From: Gracilaria caudata
Lineage: Eukaryota; Rhodophyta; Florideophyceae; Gracilariales; Gracilariaceae
Reading direction: 5' to 3'
Assembly: GCA_030374735.1 (NCBI GenBank)
Contig: JASCIV010000285.1
Location: forward strand, 1-26,343
Length of the DNA stretch: 26,343 nt
Shown here: in pieces, positions 8,886 to 17,715 of the stretch
Layout of the letters: every line of letters starts with the position of its first letter
Numbering within the stretch: position 1 is the stretch's first letter
The notes under the pieces: model-generated
Database searches by the model: none
What the model was told of the DNA's origin: nothing
The model's input: only the letters and a program-made list of their open reading frames with translations
Position numbers and translations under genes: made by a program

Positions 8886-9911
8886 AAGTCCCCGACGAAC
8901 CTAGAGTTGAACTTGGTACGCGAAACGTAAGGTTAGACTGTGCCGATCTTCTCGGCGTGAAAATTGGCCTCAGCTTGAGAAAACACGTACGGGAAGTCGT
9001 CGGGGAACCGCCTAAGCGCTGCGTGCCGCCACCACACTCATTGCGTGAAGTGTAGCAATTGCTCCATGTTTGCACACCTGCGTTTTACTGCTTGTGCGCA
9101 TGTAGAGCCAGGCTCACAGGGCCCGTTCCTTTTGTGGTGAAAAATGGCTGTTGTTCTCGCAAGAGCAACCATGAGCCTGCGGCAAATTTTCGCCTTTTGA
9201 TTTCACTTCGCTTCGTGGGTTGGTACCCCGACTATGTCTTGTTTTCGAACACTGCTCGAGAAATGGTGGTTCATATGAAAACAACAAAGGGAAAGGCATG
9301 AGTCTTCCTCATCACTTTAACTGCTAGTCTGACAGGATTGTGTTCAGAGGTTTGTATGGATAGCCAGTCAAGCAGTATACATTACCGCGTCTGTCGGCCA
9401 TGCTTCTACCCTTGTAATAGAGTGTTGCCCACTCCCGTGATTGAAATATTTAACAATACAAAAGGCTTGCTGTTGGGTTGAGTGTGACGTCACCTCTGAA
9501 AGGCGGAACAGGGTTATTAAACTTTTTGAATATCTCAGAGCATGACATTGGCACAATGCTTTCTCCCCATTTCTACTGTTACAGTCCGCGAATCAGCTGG
9601 CAGTTCGGCACACGCTGAGACTACAAGGGTATTCCACTTGGCCGATGTTATATCACTCAGGGGTTGAAATGAAAAAACCAGGGCAACAAGCCTCGCAAAC
9701 TAACTGTTCGAAGGCTAAACTGCAAATAGACGCAAGTTCAGTTTCCGGCTATGAGGCTCATGAGCGGTGTCTTTGAAGCAGGAAAGAATTCCATTCCGGT
9801 GGATAGTTTAGCATGGTGGTCAGCGTTCATATTCTTGTCCTTAAGCATGTAGGGGGGACTGGGACATCTTTCCCCCATGAAAGATGACTTCCTGGTGTCT
9901 CTCAGGGGAGC
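8886..9911. other. Spacer between R2 and MemC
   Basis: I see no gene. The open frames are short and overlap one another on both strands. No matching sequence was noticed elsewhere in the window, so this DNA appears unique to the MemC-bearing segment. The 3' UTR of MemC should lie at its right end. Confidence 0.5.
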
Positions 9912-11429
9912 TCAGGGGTCCGAAGCGTCCTCATTAACCATTTCTACGCTCTTTCTTGTGGCCACGTTCAACACGTTTTTCTTCGTTCCCGCGAAGTTCT
10001 TCTCCAGCACCAACACCACACGCCTTCGAGCGTCTTTCTCGCTGCCGCCGTCGTCCAATGGCTCATTTCGTTCGAGCCAATGCTCAGCCACCCCTCTCGC
10101 AGTGCTCACGTTGCCGCTGATGTGCATGCGCTGTCGCTGACGTCCGACAAGCAGCTTGAACGCCACGATCGCAATGGTGCTCGTAACCAGAAGAGCTAAG
10201 CCCCACACGCTCACCGTCGGCGCCGTTACTTGTCGGTCGCCGACTTCCATCGTCACGTCGCGGTGCCCGTCCACAACAATCCCTTGAACCATGCCGCCAG
10301 ATATCACCGTCAGCGTAGCCAGCTCTCGAAATGTATACTCGCCATCGTTGTTCCCTACCATCCACGGTAGCATTCGAAGCAGCTCCAGATCAAAGAAGCT
10401 CCTCACTCCCTCCACCGCCACAGACATCAGCAATTGAAACCCATCAGCCCCGTCTACGTTCTCGTCAAATAACGCTATCACCTTTCTTCCATCTGCTATG
10501 GGTACCAAGCACACCTCCGTGTCCACCAGGTTCCACGACAACTCTCCTGTGTCCCTGTCCTCTCTCCATCGCATCCTTGATAAGCATTCAACAGTCGTGC
10601 CGCTCTCGGTCGTGTAGTTTCCCACCCAGAAGATTCTGGGTTGTTCCTGTTCACTCTTGTTAGTCAGTATTCTTTGACCGTCCCTCACGAAGTACGACAT
10701 GCTGAAGTTCACAGCAACAAAGCTATACTCCTCGCTGGCTCCAATTCTTACATCGCCCACTTCCGAAAGAGCAAACGTTGCTTCAATGTTCTGCACGTCT
10801 TTTCCAACCACAACCTGCGATTCATTCCACATGTTCATCGCAACAACGTCAGACGCCTTGAAACTCGAACTTTTTATTGCCTCAGTGGCATTCACATGCT
10901 CTGTAAAGTTCTGAAAGCATTTGGCCGATTCCCCAAGAGCAGTAAGCTGATTCGTGCCCGTCATGTTGAACCAAACAGGGACATATGTCATTCGTTGGAT
11001 GTCATAGCATGTTCTTTCCACTCGTCCTAAGGCGGAACGCATTTTCAGTAACGAACTGGGACCAACACTCAGCAATTCGCTCACATCAGTAGCTTGGTTG
11101 GACAGACGAAATGTGTGTGTGCTTGTTATCCATACAGATTCGGCACTGGTGGAGAACTCAAGAGCTATTTCCAAAATCCATGCCATTGCAACCGTGAGAA
11201 ACAAAACCCATCTTCCCGTCGGTTTCCTGAACCTTACTCCTCGTCGGCAACGCAATCGAATCGAAGAGCTGTCTGGTTCAACCCATCCTCGTTTGACAAG
11301 AATACGGTCTGTATTGTAGGCGTAAATGGCATCAACGAGGATGTCTGCGGCCAAACTGATGGTGAGCGACATAACCACATACTTGACCACGTTAAACACG
11401 TTCGGATGAAGGAAAGTCAAAGTGATCAT
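9912..11429 (-). CDS. MemC: larger, divergent three-helix membrane protein
   Basis: The 505-residue product has helices at about 12-36, 73-92 and 404-427. A basic loop at 56-70 (including RLRCRRGVRFRK) fits the same topology as MemA and MemB. The ectodomain (93-403) is much larger, has only four cysteines (141, 171, 282, 307) and seven sequons (155, 174, 180, 202, 241, 257, 271). The 282-307 spacing of 25 residues equals Cys 145-170 in MemA and 143-168 in MemB. The sequon motif NFS(M) also recurs upstream of this pair. The last MemA/MemB cysteine pair is missing. The tail (428-505) is charged, with RGVAEHWLE at the position of FDVA or LDWA in the relatives. Its codons look GC-richer than those of MemB. 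The first ATG at 11429 is used; Met20 is an alternative. Function is unknown. Confidence 0.85.
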   Translation of the reverse strand: MITLTFLHPNVFNVVKYVVMSLTISLAADILVDAIYAYNTDRILVKRGWVEPDSSSIRLRCRRGVRFRKPTGRWVLFLTVAMAWILEIALEFSTSAESVWITSTHTFRLSNQATDVSELLSVGPSSLLKMRSALGRVERTCYDIQRMTYVPVWFNMTGTNQLTALGESAKCFQNFTEHVNATEAIKSSSFKASDVVAMNMWNESQVVVGKDVQNIEATFALSEVGDVRIGASEEYSFVAVNFSMSYFVRDGQRILTNKSEQEQPRIFWVGNYTTESGTTVECLSRMRWREDRDTGELSWNLVDTEVCLVPIADGRKVIALFDENVDGADGFQLLMSVAVEGVRSFFDLELLRMLPWMVGNNDGEYTFRELATLTVISGGMVQGIVVDGHRDVTMEVGDRQVTAPTVSVWGLALLVTSTIAIVAFKLLVGRQRQRMHISGNVSTARGVAEHWLERNEPLDDGGSEKDARRRVVLVLEKNFAGTKKNVLNVATRKSVEMVNEDASDP

Positions 11430-12352
11430 ACTTTGGAAAACACAACACTGGAAAATGGATGTTCAATGCGCCGGAAGGGAACGGGAATGTGCAGTGGTGC
11501 GAATTCTGAACCCTTCTCGTACTTAAGCGCCTCAGTGCTTGAAGGTCTTTTGTCACCGGGTGTAGTGACCATCTCTGCTCTCCGCTCATTGCTCCAGAGA
11601 GATATAGGGTATCGTAGCGGCAAATATAACAAAATTTAATGCCCAGTTTCTGTTCAAGATTCGAGTTACTCATATCCGAGGCAGGACAGGCTATCATTGT
11701 TGCACCGCATGAAAAATCTTGTCTTGGTTAGCCGAAGATGGCCAGTGACAAGCACTAAGGCTATGTTGGATTGAGACATTCCTCAACTGCAGTCCCGTAT
11801 GGTGCTTCGACGCACATTTTTACGTCATCTGCAGTGAGAACATTGATAAGTCGTCTAAACAGATGCCACGTCAGGATGAGCTCCATTTCAACCACCAACT
11901 TGCCAAAAATCCAAACAAACCCAAGCCTGTAGATATATTTCTTGCATTGTGCTCCCCGTCACCAAGCTCACGAAAGCCTGTAAGGGAAACTAATGAATTT
12001 CTCCCTTAATTTACGTGTGCGACTTCAGAAAGCACAGTTCTGCTGTTCGTATGAAGTTTGGTCTTGCATGCTACCCTTGTACAGTATGAAATCTTCACGG
12101 CCAAGAAGTCACGCGCTGCGAAAGGAGATCCACTTCTCATGTAAGCTGCTTTTGGCTCGCGTTAGCATGAATACAGGGCTCATACTGTACTCGCGAAGCG
12201 AGCGCAATAAACCAACGAGCAAGACCTTGCGTGCGGCATTGTTTGTTAGCACCACTGCGAATCAAGCAAGGCGAACTCGCCAGCCACGCGACACGTAATT
12301 TCTGTAGCGTGCGCCTTGCGCGTTGTGTGCACAAACGATAAAATAAAGAGCA

Positions 12353-12377
12353 CCGGGCTCGGGTGTAGTGAGCCCGG
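12353..12377. repeat. GC-rich hairpin
   Basis: The arms ccgggctc (12353-12360) and gagcccgg (12370-12377) pair perfectly around a nine-base loop. Outer gagc and gctc can extend the stem with a two-base bulge. It sits just after an AATAAA, so it could mark a transcript end, but no adjacent gene is known. Confidence 0.6.
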
Positions 12378-12502
12378 CTCAGCCGGCGTTCTCAAAGTCT
12401 GACCGCCCGGAACAAGCGGCGGTGCATTTCCTGTCGTACGAAGAGGCTGCTCTCCCACGAAAGTAACATTTGTGCAAATGATAGGCCATCATAGTCGGTG
12501 GA

Positions 12503-12539
12503 TACGCAGGGCCGCCATCACTGATGGCTGAACCGCGTA
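12503..12539. repeat. Imperfect 37-bp hairpin
   Basis: Two 17-base arms (12503-12519 and 12523-12539) match at 13 positions around the loop act. The inner six pairs, gccatc with gatggc, are perfect. Function is unknown. Confidence 0.5.
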
Positions 12540-12865
12540 TACATCGAGGCATCCACGAAAATCGAGGTCAGCGGCAATCTCAACCCACAATAAAATATGT
12601 GGAAAAGAGAGTGCGAAGCAACTCCTAAACCATCGCGATGGAACAGAGAGAGCTTTGTCATATCCTTCAGCATTTTCGAAGCATTTTGGGAATCATGAAA
12701 CGGATTGTCTCGTAGATAAGACTGTTTCATTCCAAATATTCGTTGCTCTTTCTCAAAGGAGTACAAGCGTACTTAACTATGGACCTTATGGCGATCAACT
12801 TCAAATGAAACTTTGAAGCATAGAGCAGATCAATTCGAATGGGTCCGAATTAGAAAGAAAGGTTC

Positions 12866-13035
12866 TTTGCATGCTGTACGCGTGGTGACGCGAACACGTG
12901 GTGCGATGTCAGATAACTAGATCAAAACGACAAAACGGCAAAAATTGACACAAGGCAAGCTAGATCTAATCACAGTGCATTTGTGCAGATACAAAATTTG
13001 ATTTAGATTTGCATGTGGACACGTTTACAACACCC
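12866..13035. repeat. R3: third copy of the dispersed repeat
   Basis: It shares ggtgacgcgaacacg, cgacaaaacggcaaaaattgacac-type sequence, ctagatctaa, cagtgcattt and gtggacacgtttacaac (13015-13031) with R1 and R2. It precedes MemA2 as R1 precedes MemA1, at a similar distance. With R2 it brackets the MemC segment in direct orientation. Confidence 0.65.
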
Positions 13036-13551
13036 GGAATTAGATCTACCAGAACGATCTTCCGGTGCCGCTGATTGAATTTCCAAATGCTCTTCAACGT
13101 TGAGTGAATTGCAGTCAAGCGGAACAAGACGTTTTCTTTGCTCTGCAAAAGCACACAAGAACTTGTTGACCAATCCTTCTTCTTCACCTATTTCCTTTGG
13201 TTTTTTTCTCTGAGGAAATGGTTTGGGCCATAGTGTTATGCAAAAACGGTGGAGGCGTTGAGCACTCGATAGCTGTACGCCAAGGCCAAATTACACTGCT
13301 GTCGAGTGCAGATCTTATGCAGACACGTAACGGGGCTCCCGCTTCCTCTAGCTCGTCAACTTTAGTTTCTCCTTCGATAATGAATGAGAGATGATATTTG
13401 CCAACCAACAGAGAGGCAATTGCTAGACGCAGTGGCTATCCGCGTCTTCAAGCACGTTCCATTTGGAGTCTGTAAACTTCTCTCACGCCTCGGGTCCCAA
13501 GTGCATCATCTTTTCGTCCCTCAAAACTCGGTTGAAGCTCTCAGCGCCAAT
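13036..13551. other. Spacer between R3 and MemA2
   Basis: No gene is supported. The part from about 13,384 resembles the region from 2508 beside and inside the MemA1 tail, so it corresponds to 3' flank that in MemA1 has partly become coding. Confidence 0.5.
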
Positions 13552-14625
13552 CTACAAACCCTTCCCATCCTCCTCAGAGATCTGCTCTTGTTCTGCCCCG
13601 TTGCACATCACAAACTGAGTTGACGAATCTCTCTCCACTGTCATGAGAATGCTTGCATGTTTAATCGGGTAGCGCTCATCATGAGACGCTCGCTTGGTCT
13701 TGCACGCGACATCAAATGCGTTTCCGACGTTATAGAACCTCTTATCGTGCTGAGCCGTAGTCAGGACGAAAGACGCCAACGAAATGCCCCAAGAAGCCAC
13801 CAGCACGACAAAAATCGACGTCGGAATGTTCGTGGCCCGAGCTCCGTCCTCCTGAAAGACGCAAGTATCGTTCACCGCGTCCAGCAGCACGCTGTTGCGG
13901 AGGAAGACCGTGTGAGAATCCTCATTCTGCGCCATCCTCGTCGCGAAAAACTTCAGGTGCTCGTGGAATGGAAAGTACACTTCGCTTCTTCTGAAAGGCA
14001 GCTTTTCGTCCATGATGGAGTATTCGTCGTACGCATCCGTCAACCAAAGCACGTTGTCATTGTTGTTGCCTCCGTCTTTAGCTCTTACGCAGTAATCCTC
14101 AATTTCGGTGGGCACGCACGATAACGTACTATTGGAAGTTGAAAGTTCGCGCGTGTCGTTGATTCTGAACTTGAAGTACACCTTGTCACTGCAGCTCACA
14201 CGTCTGTTCACCGACTCGAGGCTAAAGTTTCCGATACGGATGGACACTTCATCTCCTTCCACTGTGAGGCACGACGCAACAGTTGAACGAGCCTCGGGCG
14301 AGAACTGGTGCCTCTCGAATCTTGTCTCTACGCTTGTCCTCACGGAGACACACGCTTCGGTTAGGGGAGTTTTGGTGATGAAGGGGGAGGAGAAAGTGGA
14401 ATAGTTCACTTCGAGAACGAGAAACAAAATGAGTGCAAGCACGGTAACAACACTGATGCGGCGAACATGAGATCGTATTCGAATCAACCGATGGCGTTTC
14501 AGCAGCGCACACTCGTACATGGTGTTCAAGTTCTTGAATGTTTTGAGAAGTAGCAGTTCCATGACGACATTGATCAGTGCGACTGCCACACTCACAATTG
14601 GCGACGGAAGCTTAATTATTACCAT
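13552..14625 (-). CDS. MemA2: three-helix membrane protein, paralogue of MemA1
   Basis: The 357-residue product has helices at about 8-29, 58-75 and 268-290, with a basic loop at 43-57. The ectodomain has Cys 92, 119, 145, 170, 179 and 255, the first five at exactly the MemA1 positions. Its sequon set is larger, including 133 (NFS), 156, 165 and 252. A three-residue shortening relative to MemA1 lies near residue 237. The tail ends soon after VMCNGAEQEQ, about 40 residues before MemA1 ends. The ATG at 14625 is chosen because it aligns with MemA1; the frame extends upstream only to a GTG at 14682. The protein is strongly conserved with MemA1 while flanks differ, so it is probably under selection. 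Function is unknown. Confidence 0.87.
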   Translation of the reverse strand: MVIIKLPSPIVSVAVALINVVMELLLLKTFKNLNTMYECALLKRHRLIRIRSHVRRISVVTVLALILFLVLEVNYSTFSSPFITKTPLTEACVSVRTSVETRFERHQFSPEARSTVASCLTVEGDEVSIRIGNFSLESVNRRVSCSDKVYFKFRINDTRELSTSNSTLSCVPTEIEDYCVRAKDGGNNNDNVLWLTDAYDEYSIMDEKLPFRRSEVYFPFHEHLKFFATRMAQNEDSHTVFLRNSVLLDAVNDTCVFQEDGARATNIPTSIFVVLVASWGISLASFVLTTAQHDKRFYNVGNAFDVACKTKRASHDERYPIKHASILMTVERDSSTQFVMCNGAEQEQISEEDGKGL

Positions 14626-15120
14626 CGTGGTACGAACATAACCAGATAATGTTCTGTTTTGCCTTCTTCCTTTGCAATTCACCGTACCGAGAGACGTTTT
14701 GAGCTGGAAGACTCGAACCTATGAGAAAGAAAAGTCCTGGCTAGTTCCTTGAAGGTCCCATCGTTGTGACCTGTGAGATTCTTTTGAAGCATTGCAGCGA
14801 TGCTGGTCTTGCAAGTGTTCCTCAATCAGATGTCACATGCTGTGTGTGCAAGTCATGCTAAAGCGTTCAAGAAATTACCCCCACGGCGGGTGGTTATAAA
14901 GGTTCTGAGATATTGCACACTGAGCAAGAGCAGGGCACCGGATAGATATAGTTCAATTGTGTTAAGGTGGTGCTTTCTACGCTTCTGTAACGAATACTAA
15001 TACTTTCTACCTTCAGATAACGCAACCCCAATCAGTTACGGACAAATGCAGATATATGTATTGTTCCCTACTTTGTTCATGAGTGACGAATCGTGCTCGC
15101 ACAGGAATTTATAGTTATCA
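14626..15120. other. Spacer between MemA2 and MemB2
   Basis: No gene is supported. It corresponds to the MemA1-MemB1 spacer minus the candidate insertion; shared blocks are at 14,741-14,795 and 14,800-14,930. It holds the MemA2 promoter and the MemB2 3' flank. Confidence 0.6.
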
Positions 15121-16161
15121 TCATTTATTCTTCCCTAACTTCGGCAGCAATTGCACGGAGAAACGAAGAGTGCCACTGTCAATTTCAGCTGATATCTTTG
15201 CATTATCAACATTCGTACCATTGTCGCCCTTGGCCGGCAAAATCACCTTTGCCCAGTCAAGCGGTTCGCTCAGGTCAAGGAAAGCTTTCTTGCCATAGCA
15301 TGCTACGCAAACGAAAAGCACAAAAGAACCAAGCCAGATTGCTAGCAGCACAGATATGATCGCCACAGGAACTTGGGTGGCATTCCGAGATTCGAAGAAC
15401 GTGCATGTTGACGACCTAGACCCTAAGAACACTCTGGAAATTATGGCGTCCACGTCCAGAGCACTGTCGTTTATTACTGCTTTCAGTAACCGATTGCTAA
15501 TTACATCCTGCGATGCCGGTTGGAAAAACAGTCTCACATCAAAGAACTCCGTTTCATTCACCTGACCTTCCTCCTCGCCCAGAACATACGAGAAACTGAA
15601 AACGCTGTTCGTTAGACTCGTAAACGAACACTGCTGGAGACCCCATTCATCCATTGCGCAATAAAGCTTTGCCTGATGCGTAGGGCGTCGCGGGCGATCA
15701 CGAAAGTGAAGCTCGTATACCGCTTCTTCCGCGCATGAGACAGTGGTAGAACTGAGACTGAAATTGCTTAAAAGAACCTGTAGATGGGAATCCCTGAAAC
15801 GAGAACAAAAGAGTTGCGCCAAATAGCTCCGGGTTGGTTGCTCTATGGAGGTAAACGTCCTTCCCGTGTTGATTCCTACCTGCACGCATGGTTCAGTAAA
15901 CGGAACCTTCCGCACTTCGTCTTCAATAGTAGCACCAACAGCGAGTTCGATGATCACAAAAACAGAGATACAGACACCTATGACAATAGAGACTATTTTC
16001 TGATGCTTTCGAACATAGAGAGGTTTGCCGTTTTCCAGCTTACGGAATTCACGTTTTGAATTAATTGAAAGCACTGCAGCCGTGAAGGAGATTTCCGCAA
16101 GCGCGGTGACGACACTGATAAAAAGAGTAACAAACTGAGACTTGACGTTAATGAGAACCAT
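15121..16161 (-). CDS. MemB2: three-helix membrane protein, paralogue of MemB1
   Basis: The 346-residue product has helices at about 10-32, 57-75 and 264-287. Ectodomain cysteines at 92, 119, 143, 168, 178 and 253 are all at MemB1 positions. Sequons lie at 133, 202, 231 (NDS) and 260. The pre-helix-3 motif STCTFF..RNATQVPVAI and the tail motif LDLSEPLDWAKV are preserved. It is four residues shorter at the C-terminus, lacking the tryptophan pair of MemB1. The start at 16161 has the AAAATGG context; upstream in frame a TAG follows within eight codons, which fixes this start and, by homology, that of MemB1. It diverges from Sec3 across about 1 kb. Function is unknown. Confidence 0.88.
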   Translation of the reverse strand: MVLINVKSQFVTLFISVVTALAEISFTAAVLSINSKREFRKLENGKPLYVRKHQKIVSIVIGVCISVFVIIELAVGATIEDEVRKVPFTEPCVQVGINTGRTFTSIEQPTRSYLAQLFCSRFRDSHLQVLLSNFSLSSTTVSCAEEAVYELHFRDRPRRPTHQAKLYCAMDEWGLQQCSFTSLTNSVFSFSYVLGEEEGQVNETEFFDVRLFFQPASQDVISNRLLKAVINDSALDVDAIISRVFLGSRSSTCTFFESRNATQVPVAIISVLLAIWLGSFVLFVCVACYGKKAFLDLSEPLDWAKVILPAKGDNGTNVDNAKISAEIDSGTLRFSVQLLPKLGKNK

Positions 16162-16951
16162 TTTGCGAACCTCAGTGCCCTAAGACATGGAGTTGAGCAT
16201 ACTTGTCTACGTGCGGTGAAATCTTCGGTCGCAAAACGTAGCGGTTACAAATGGGAATTGAATGATATATGTGCCTGGCGTCAACTATGCTGAGCTGTAG
16301 ATTTTATGGCTAATGTTGAAGCGTTCGGCATCCTGCCTGTCCACAACGTCGAAGCCGATTTGTGAATTATGACGACATATCTGTCAGACGTTTCATCAAG
16401 AGCGTGTAACTGTAACCAGACCAAGTCGTGCCCGAAGTGGCTACAGTAACACTTCAAAGTTCAAGGGAACCGTCGAAAACCCAAGTTTTGAGAGAGATGC
16501 TGCTAGATTGCTACCCTACGCTTTCTACTTTGCTTTGCTCACCCTATGAAGTTACAGATCATGGTGACGATTCATGAATCGGTCCATAATGACACGTTTG
16601 CTATTCGAATTTTTTGCGTGTGAACTGCAACTGAAAGAGAACAGATCTTCCCAGAGATAAGATATCAAAGCACGACTTGAGTGGCCGCAGCAGCGTATGC
16701 GACGAAGATAATTTTAATACATCACTGGAACAATCAATTATCAAGGATGACACTGCGCATAGCAGTTGTACGACTGGAGAAACGCATCGAGTGCCAACTG
16801 GGATCAGATGAATCACGGTAGCAAACCCTCACCGGTCTACAGAAAAGGAGGCAGACACATGTCGAAGTCAGCAATAGAAACCTTAGTTGATAATTGACAC
16901 AGAGGGAACTGATTCCCTTCACCAAAATACTGCTGGAGCCTTGCAGAGAAA
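16162..16951. other. Divergent spacer between MemB2 and Sec3
   Basis: No gene is supported. It shares the MemB upstream element and a block at 16,575-16,599 with the MemB1-Sec2 spacer. It shares positions 16,735-16,915 with the left edge of the window. Confidence 0.6.
16371..16402 (-). promoter_or_regulatory. Conserved upstream element of MemB2
   Basis: The strings gacgacatatc and agacgtttcatcaagag begin 210 bases before the MemB2 ATG, exactly as for MemB1. A TATA-like catatatc (reverse strand, about 16,263-16,270) lies between the element and the gene but is not conserved beside MemB1. Confidence 0.5.
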
Positions 16952-17070
16952 CCAATCAGAATTCACATATCCCATCCCGCTGCATGGTCAGCTGGTTCTC
17001 TGTTGGCAACAAACTGGTATCTACCGCCATCTCTACTGTATTTGGGGGAATCATCGCCCTGGACGGAAGG
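16952..17070 (+). promoter_or_regulatory. Promoter of Sec3: CCAAT box, degenerate TATA, conserved block
   Basis: CCAATCAG is at 16952-16959, followed by gaattc as in Sec2. The position of the TATA box holds only gtattt (about 17,038-17,043). The following block (gaatcatcgccctggacgga) is still recognisable but carries changes at its end relative to Sec1 and Sec2. Confidence 0.55.
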
Positions 17071-17184
17071 CGTCTCGGGTGCCGGGTCAACCTGGAAAGC
17101 AAGAAGCTCTCCTCCATCCCAGCTCAGAAGCCTTTGATACGAACTCTCTTCGTCTTCCTCTGTCGTTCATTGAGTGTACCGAAC

Positions 17185-17715
17185 ATGACCAAATTCTTCC
17201 TCCTAACATTCACGATTCTTTTCCTCGCATGGAATCCCTTAATCCATGCGGTACAGATCAGGGTAATATTCTGCAAATATGATCAAGGCTGTGGAACGGA
17301 TGATGGATTCTTGGTGGATTGCGGAGCATACAATTCAACGTATGGTTTGTCAATTTTGAAAACCATTGAGGATGGAGAATCTTACATAATCCTGCAGAGA
17401 ATGAAATTGCCAAGAGACGCTCTCGAAGTCTCGCTCGATCCCGACGACTCGCCGATTCAGTCTGCAGCTCCCACCACACCGCCATCTCCGGCTGTTTTAC
17501 CCCCCAACGGTATACCACGCAGAATACTGGAACTTCCCCGCTGTTTCAGAATTCCGCCAGGACAGTTCAGAGACGGCCGGTACTTTCCTTTTGTTGAAGG
17601 GCTAAGGCCACGATGTGGGCCCAGACGCACCGGTGAAAATCTGGTCCAGTGTCTGAGAACAGCAAACCAAATCTGCCATGGAAGCGACAGACGTGACCCA
17701 TGTCAAAGAAGATAA
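17185..17715 (+). CDS. Sec3: small secreted cysteine-rich protein, unknown family
   Basis: This 176-residue paralogue of Sec1 and Sec2 has a signal peptide at residues 1-22 and all eight mature cysteines (30, 36, 46, 120, 144, 156, 164, 173). The sequon at residue 50 is NST. The linker (about 89-112) is again Pro/Ser/Thr-rich, and the C-terminus is basic (DPCQRR). The frame is open upstream to about 16,894, but the ATG at 17185 is supported by the signal peptide and by alignment with both paralogues. Compared with Sec1, most changes fall in the linker and the variable stretch between Cys120 and Cys156. It is the last recognisable gene of the array; no MemA or MemB follows. Confidence 0.87.
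   Translation: MTKFFLLTFTILFLAWNPLIHAVQIRVIFCKYDQGCGTDDGFLVDCGAYNSTYGLSILKTIEDGESYIILQRMKLPRDALEVSLDPDDSPIQSAAPTTPPSPAVLPPNGIPRRILELPRCFRIPPGQFRDGRYFPFVEGLRPRCGPRRTGENLVQCLRTANQICHGSDRRDPCQRR

Larger units (their letters stand above)
11430..12865. other. Spacer upstream of MemC
   Basis: No gene is supported. It must contain the MemC promoter, reading leftward; a weak TATA-like gttatattt (reverse strand, about 11,622-11,630) is the best candidate. An AATAAA string is at about 12,342. Two hairpins at 12,353-12,377 and 12,503-12,539 are listed separately. No match to unit 1 was seen until about 12,850. Confidence 0.5.

Noticed and set aside
10331..11030. Open frames on the plus strand opposite MemC and the other membrane genes
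   Set aside because: They are antisense shadows of well-supported coding sequences, with no conserved starts or features of their own.
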